DNA of 64,000 nt. Origin: Citrobacter youngae (GTDB lineage Bacteria; Pseudomonadota; Gammaproteobacteria; Enterobacterales; Enterobacteriaceae). Shown in pieces: positions 59,468-64,000 of the stretch (position 1 is its first letter; each line of letters opens with the position of its first letter). Below the pieces are notes generated by a model. That model was not told the DNA's origin. It was given only the letters and a program-made list of their open reading frames with translations, and did not search any database. The DNA is taken from NCBI RefSeq assembly GCF_003818115.1, contig NZ_RPOI01000021.1, forward strand, positions 62,001 through 126,000. Direction: 5' to 3'. The translations under genes and the position numbers were made by a program.

Positions 59468-61105
59468 TTAATGACGGCGAAATTCGTGGTGCTCAGAAAA
59501 ATTTTCACGTGCCGCAGCGCGCTGCCCGCTGTTGAGGTTGCCCGCGCGACGGCTTTCCTGCCCACGCAGTTGCTGGGACTGCCACGACGGTGAGCGACTG
59601 TCATTCCCGCTGAAGACGTTTGAATGCGTATTCTGACGGGAGGCCAGACGTTGTTGCGAGTTGGATGATTCAACGCGTTGGCGAGCGGTTTCCCTTTGCT
59701 GCTGTGAAACTGGATGCTGCTGAGCTTTTGACTTCAGTTCAGAGCGGTGCTGCTGTTGCGTAGTGGATTTATTCAGCGTCTTCTGTGCTGCTTCACGACG
59801 GCTGTTGTTTTGTGTTTCGTCATAGCCACGATAGTTATTGCGCTGGGCAATTTGATTTAGCTGTGAAGAGGCTGCTTTGCGTTGAGCATCCCGCGATGTC
59901 TGACCCGACAAGTTTGCCGGGGAGGTCTGGCTACGCTGTTGGAACTGCGTCATTGCGGCCTGACGCTGGCTGTCTCGTGTGGCAGTGGTGGTCGGTGTAT
60001 GTTGAGTGGCGCTTAATCCCCCGCTAACGTTGGTCTGATGAAAACGTTGTGCGACCGCGTCGTTCTGGTAAGGCACGCCGTTACGGTACGCAGGGTTATG
60101 CTGCCAGGCAATGTTTTGCCCTTTAAGGTTTTGTCCGGAGATATGGTTGAAATTGTTAACATCAATATTGATGTTATCTCCGTTGTGCTGGTAGCCATTA
60201 CCGCCGTGAGGGCCGTCATGGTCATGATAGTCATCATCATGGTGATGGTCGTCGTCATCCCAGTCGATGTTACTGAACAGTGCATACGTCGTCGCAACGC
60301 CCAGGCTATAGCCGAAACCTTTGACGAAGCTATCGGCAAACTGCTCGCCCGGAGGGGGCGGCAGATAGACAGGGGGGTAGGCGGTATTAGGCCAACTGCC
60401 GTAAACAACGGTTGGATTGTAGTTCGGCACATATACCACCTGTGGATCGGTCGGCTCAATTTTGATAACCGTCGAGGTGGGCGCGCTGCTGGTCACTTTC
60501 GTCGTTGATGATGACGGCGTCTGAATCACGGTTGTTTTCTGGGTGTTCGTGACCGTTTGCTGCGGAGTGGATTTTAGCGAGCCTGTTTGCTGAGCCAGCA
60601 AACGCAGGCGCTGTACGGCATCCATCACGTCCTGTGGTTGTGCCAGAAACGCATTCCCCAGGTTTTGTACCCAGTCAGGGTTTTCGCCCATCAAGGCCAT
60701 CAATTGCGGAAATGCCACCAGCGACTTCACGCTGGGGTCCCATGACTGGCCGGACACTGCCTGAATGGCGGCGTCACCTTGCAGTGTCGGATTATCACGA
60801 GACCACTGAACCGCCTGCACCACGTTCGATGGATATGTTGAGGCCATCAGCACCTGAGACAGCAACGGGTCAGGGTAGAGCGCAACAGGGGCAACCCACT
60901 GATCGAGTTGAGCTGTGGTATACGTTGTTGGCGCAACCGGGGCTACTGCGGGAGCCGCCGCAACGGGCGGTTGAGGCGCTGCTGCCGGGGCAGGCTGAGA
61001 GGGGGCTTCTGGTGTGCGGCTGTTTACATACAGTACGCCCGCACCGACAAATAACCCTGCACTGCACGCCAGAGCAATGATATGGGGCTTAAAGGGCAAC
61101 GTCAT
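59468..61105 (-). CDS. yacH: YacH-like DUF3300 envelope protein
   Basis: This 545-residue protein of unknown function has an N-terminal membrane/signal segment (about 8-27), a Pro/Ala-rich stretch (31-60) and a DUF3300 domain (about 63-280) with ALYPDPLLSQVLMASTYP and the VYVPNYNPTVVYG motif near 224-236. A dense His/Asp cluster follows at 281-300 (DWDDDDHHHDDDYHDHDGPH), a likely metal-binding patch. The last 200 residues are Gln/Ser/Arg-rich, low complexity and probably disordered. E. coli YacH is longer (about 617 residues) and the tail is where length varies. The near-lipobox ALAC at 11-14 is imperfect, so lipidation is uncertain. Confidence 0.87.
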   Translation of the reverse strand: MTLPFKPHIIALACSAGLFVGAGVLYVNSRTPEAPSQPAPAAAPQPPVAAAPAVAPVAPTTYTTAQLDQWVAPVALYPDPLLSQVLMASTYPSNVVQAVQWSRDNPTLQGDAAIQAVSGQSWDPSVKSLVAFPQLMALMGENPDWVQNLGNAFLAQPQDVMDAVQRLRLLAQQTGSLKSTPQQTVTNTQKTTVIQTPSSSTTKVTSSAPTSTVIKIEPTDPQVVYVPNYNPTVVYGSWPNTAYPPVYLPPPPGEQFADSFVKGFGYSLGVATTYALFSNIDWDDDDHHHDDDYHDHDGPHGGNGYQHNGDNINIDVNNFNHISGQNLKGQNIAWQHNPAYRNGVPYQNDAVAQRFHQTNVSGGLSATQHTPTTTATRDSQRQAAMTQFQQRSQTSPANLSGQTSRDAQRKAASSQLNQIAQRNNYRGYDETQNNSRREAAQKTLNKSTTQQQHRSELKSKAQQHPVSQQQRETARQRVESSNSQQRLASRQNTHSNVFSGNDSRSPSWQSQQLRGQESRRAGNLNSGQRAAARENFSEHHEFRRH

Positions 61106-61509
61106 TTTATCTCTCCCGACTCATTAAGAATCGTCATAGTCATTATGCCTGCCGCCAGTGGGTGCAGTGTTCCGTGAGTATAAAGAGACAATAGTTTAAT
61201 TTTTGACGAATCTTGGGATCGTTAACGCAAGTTTATTACCAGGGAGCTAAATAATGTGACTAAACATTGCGGGCGAAATTATCATTCCCCTTCTGCCATG
61301 ACGAAGAGCGTTAGACCATCCTTAACGATTCAGCCAATTTTTTATGTTGCTTTTTTGTAAACAGATTAACACCCAACGAAAATCCTGTTATTGTGCCTTT
61401 TGCGGTACCGGGCATTTACCCTACTAACTGCTGTCTCACAGGAGCGTGAAGAGAATCGCCCATATACAAAAGCGCCGCATTATGACAATGAGAGCGAGGA
61501 GATATCGTC
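61106..61509 (+). promoter_or_regulatory. yacH-acnB divergent promoter region
   Basis: No gene is seen in 404 bp. The right half (61320-61509) must carry the acnB promoters, which in E. coli respond to CRP, ArcA, FruR and Fis. I see a plausible acnB ribosome site (gcgaggag) 10 bp before the GTG start, but could not fix -10/-35 boxes or regulator sites with confidence. Confidence 0.5.
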
Positions 61510-64000
61510 GTGCTAGAAGAATACCGTAAGCACGTAGCTGAGCGTGCTGCCCAGGGGATTGTGCCGAAACCCTTAGACGCAACCCAAATGGCTGCACTTG
61601 TCGAGCTGCTGAAGACCCCGCCTGTGGGCGAAGAAGAATTCCTGTTAGACCTGTTGATTAACCGCGTTCCCCCTGGTGTAGATGAAGCCGCTTACGTTAA
61701 AGCCGGTTTTCTCGCCGCTGTCGCTAAAGGTGACACTACCTCTCCGCTGATCACGCCAGAAAAAGCCATCGAACTGCTGGGCACCATGCAGGGCGGTTAT
61801 AACATTCATCCGCTGATTGATGCGCTGGACGATGCCAAACTGGCGCCGATTGCCGCCAAAGCGCTCTCTTCAACGCTGCTGATGTTCGATAACTTCTACG
61901 ATGTGGAAGAAAAAGCCAAAGCGGGCAACGAATATGCGAAGCAGGTCATGCAGTCCTGGGCTGATGCCGAATGGTTCCTCAACCGTCCGGCTCTGGCTGA
62001 AAAAATCACCGTTACCGTCTTTAAAGTGACCGGTGAAACCAACACCGATGACCTCTCTCCGGCACCGGACGCATGGTCCCGCCCGGATATCCCGCTGCAC
62101 GCGCTGGCGATGCTGAAAAACGCCCGCGAAGGTATCGAACCGGATCAGCCGGGCGTGGTAGGCCCAATCAAACAGATCGAAGAACTGCAGAAAAAAGGTT
62201 ACCCGCTGGCCTATGTGGGTGACGTTGTCGGTACTGGTTCTTCGCGTAAATCTGCGACCAACTCCGTGCTGTGGTTTATGGGTGATGATATTCCTCATGT
62301 ACCGAACAAGCGCGGTGGTGGCTTGTGTCTGGGTGGCAAAATTGCACCTATTTTCTTCAACACTATGGAAGATGCGGGCGCGCTGCCAATTGAAGTGGAC
62401 GTAAGCAACCTGAACATGGGCGACGTGATTGACGTTTACCCGTTCAAGGGCGAAGTGCGTAACCACGAAACCAACGAACTGCTGGCTACCTTCGAACTGA
62501 AAACCGATGTGCTGGTTGACGAAGTACGTGCCGGTGGCCGTATTCCGCTGATTATCGGTCGTGGCCTGACCACCAAAGCGCGTGAAGCGCTGGGGCTGCC
62601 GCACAGCGATGTATTCCGTCAGGCGAAAGATGTAGCGGAAAGCAGCCGCGGCTTCTCTCTGGCACAGAAAATGGTTGGCCGCGCATGTGGCGTAACCGGC
62701 GTCCGTCCGGGGGCCTACTGCGAACCGAAGATGACTTCCGTCGGCTCTCAGGATACCACTGGCCCAATGACCCGCGATGAACTGAAAGACCTGGCGTGCC
62801 TGGGCTTCTCTTCTGACCTGGTGATGCAGTCGTTCTGTCATACCGCTGCGTATCCGAAACCTGTTGACGTGACCACCCACCATACTCTGCCTGACTTCAT
62901 CATGAACCGTGGCGGCGTGTCGCTGCGTCCGGGCGATGGCGTAATCCACTCCTGGCTGAACCGTATGCTGCTGCCGGATACCGTAGGTACCGGTGGTGAC
63001 TCTCATACCCGTTTCCCGATCGGTATCTCTTTCCCGGCGGGTTCTGGTCTGGTGGCGTTTGCGGCTGCGACCGGCGTGATGCCGCTGGATATGCCGGAAT
63101 CTGTTCTGGTGCGTTTCAAAGGCAAAATGCAGCCGGGTATCACCCTGCGTGACCTGGTTCACGCCATTCCGCTGTATGCGATCAAACAAGGTCTGCTGAC
63201 CGTTGAGAAGAAAGGCAAGAAAAACATCTTCTCTGGCCGCATTCTGGAAATTGAAGGTCTGCCGGATCTGAAAGTTGAGCAAGCATTTGAACTGACCGAT
63301 GCATCCGCTGAGCGTTCCGCTGCGGGTTGTACCATCAAGCTGAACAAAGAGCCGATCGTTGAATACCTCAGCTCTAACATCGTTCTGCTGAAATGGATGA
63401 TCGCCGAAGGTTACGGCGATCGCCGTACGCTGGAGCGTCGTGTGCAGGGCATGGAAAAATGGCTGGCGGATCCGCAGTTGCTGGAAGCTGATGCTGACGC
63501 AGAATACGCGGCAGTGATCGACATCGATCTGGCGGATATCAAAGAGCCGATCCTGTGCGCGCCGAACGATCCGGACGACGCGCGTCTGCTGTCTGACGTG
63601 CAGGGTGAGAAGATCGACGAAGTGTTCATCGGTTCCTGCATGACCAACATCGGTCACTTCCGTGCAGCGGGTAAGCTGCTGGATGCGCATAAGGGCCAGT
63701 TACCGACCCGTCTGTGGGTGGCTCCACCAACGCGTATGGATGCGGCACAGCTCACCGAGGAAGGCTATTACAGCGTCTTTGGTAAGAGCGGGGCGCGTAT
63801 TGAGATCCCTGGCTGTTCATTGTGCATGGGTAACCAGGCGCGCGTGGCGGACAACTCAACCGTGGTGTCGACTTCTACCCGTAACTTCCCGAACCGTTTA
63901 GGGACTGGGGCGAACGTCTACCTGGCTTCTGCGGAGCTGGCAGCGGTCGCGGCACTGATTGGCAAACTGCCAACGCCGGAAGAGTATCAGACCTATGTGG
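61510..64000 (+). CDS. acnB: Aconitate hydratase B AcnB (C-terminus beyond the window)
   Basis: AcnB is the main TCA-cycle aconitase and 2-methylisocitrate dehydratase. The apo-form binds mRNA when iron is short. The start is GTG 61510 ([15 protein letters not shown]), as in E. coli, and 830 of an expected 865 or so residues lie inside the window. The N-terminal HEAT-like domain is followed by the swivel domain with [13 protein letters not shown]. The catalytic domain carries cluster cysteines in [11 protein letters not shown] and [12 protein letters not shown] (C710, C769 and C772 by E. coli numbering). No frameshift is seen. Confidence 0.98.
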   Translation, partial: MLEEYRKHVAERAAQGIVPKPLDATQMAALVELLKTPPVGEEEFLLDLLINRVPPGVDEAAYVKAGFLAAVAKGDTTSPLITPEKAIELLGTMQGGYNIHPLIDALDDAKLAPIAAKALSSTLLMFDNFYDVEEKAKAGNEYAKQVMQSWADAEWFLNRPALAEKITVTVFKVTGETNTDDLSPAPDAWSRPDIPLHALAMLKNAREGIEPDQPGVVGPIKQIEELQKKGYPLAYVGDVVGTGSSRKSATNSVLWFMGDDIPHVPNKRGGGLCLGGKIAPIFFNTMEDAGALPIEVDVSNLNMGDVIDVYPFKGEVRNHETNELLATFELKTDVLVDEVRAGGRIPLIIGRGLTTKAREALGLPHSDVFRQAKDVAESSRGFSLAQKMVGRACGVTGVRPGAYCEPKMTSVGSQDTTGPMTRDELKDLACLGFSSDLVMQSFCHTAAYPKPVDVTTHHTLPDFIMNRGGVSLRPGDGVIHSWLNRMLLPDTVGTGGDSHTRFPIGISFPAGSGLVAFAAATGVMPLDMPESVLVRFKGKMQPGITLRDLVHAIPLYAIKQGLLTVEKKGKKNIFSGRILEIEGLPDLKVEQAFELTDASAERSAAGCTIKLNKEPIVEYLSSNIVLLKWMIAEGYGDRRTLERRVQGMEKWLADPQLLEADADAEYAAVIDIDLADIKEPILCAPNDPDDARLLSDVQGEKIDEVFIGSCMTNIGHFRAAGKLLDAHKGQLPTRLWVAPPTRMDAAQLTEEGYYSVFGKSGARIEIPGCSLCMGNQARVADNSTVVSTSTRNFPNRLGTGANVYLASAELAAVAALIGKLPTPEEYQTYV

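Noticed and set aside
61280-61300. Possible Fur-like site (gaaattatcattcccc) upstream of acnB
   Set aside because: It matches only half of a Fur palindrome and is far from the start. Iron control of acnB is mainly post-transcriptional in relatives.
61870-63690. 606-codon open frame on the minus strand opposite acnB
   Set aside because: Shadow of the acnB coding frame, which is conserved along its whole length. Nothing indicates a second gene.

Overview
The window is a stretch of core enterobacterial chromosome. Gene order and protein sequence follow the thiB to acnB segment near the start of the Escherichia coli K-12 map almost gene for gene. It is not E. coli itself. It carries a GH43 glycosidase/GPH sugar transporter pair between ampE and aroP, a DUF2950 protein beside yacH, and ERIC and REP elements in non-E. 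coli positions. A close relative on the Citrobacter/Salmonella side is most likely, Citrobacter being my first guess. The genus is an inference from remembered protein similarity, not a proof.

Layout. 1-3140: thiamine uptake (thiP partial, thiB, with a TPP riboswitch) and the sugar-phosphate-stress activator sgrR, all on the minus strand. 3208-4921: the sRNA/peptide gene sgrS/sgrT and the sugar efflux gene setA. sgrS appears to be interrupted by a 266-bp inverted-repeat-bounded structured element. 5021-9941: the leucine operon leuLABCD (minus strand) with leader peptide, attenuator and promoter. 10531-15285: leuO, ilvIH and cra. 15816-32845: the division and cell wall (dcw) cluster from Pmra and the MraZ operator through mraZ, rsmH, ftsL, ftsI, murE, murF, mraY, murD, ftsW, murG, murC, ddlB, ftsQ, ftsA and ftsZ, with an ERIC element wedged between ftsA and ftsZ. 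32946-37989: lpxC, secM, secA, mutT. 38077-39644: yacG, zapD, coaE (minus strand). 39870-44033: guaC, then the type IV pilus-like genes ppdD, hofB, hofC (minus strand). 44250-46645: nadC, ampD, ampE. 46738-49094: the accessory GH43/GPH pair. 49250-58553: aroP, pdhR, aceE, aceF, lpd. 58664-61105: DUF2950 and yacH. 61510-64000: acnB, cut by the window edge.

How the genes work together. The leu and ilvIH genes make branched-chain amino acids. They are controlled by attenuation (leuL) and, from family knowledge, by Lrp and LeuO. The dcw cluster makes lipid II and the divisome from overlapping genes. SecM arrest tunes SecA. AmpD recycles the murein that the dcw products build. PdhR represses pdhR-aceEF(-lpd), which feeds acetyl-CoA to the TCA cycle where AcnB acts. 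SgrR, SgrS, SgrT and SetA respond together to glucose-phosphate stress.

The most unusual features are repeats rather than genes. They are the element inside sgrS, and three same-orientation ERIC elements in ftsA-ftsZ, lpxC-secM and the hairpin leader of aceE. I found no phage, CRISPR, toxin-antitoxin, defence or tRNA/rRNA genes.
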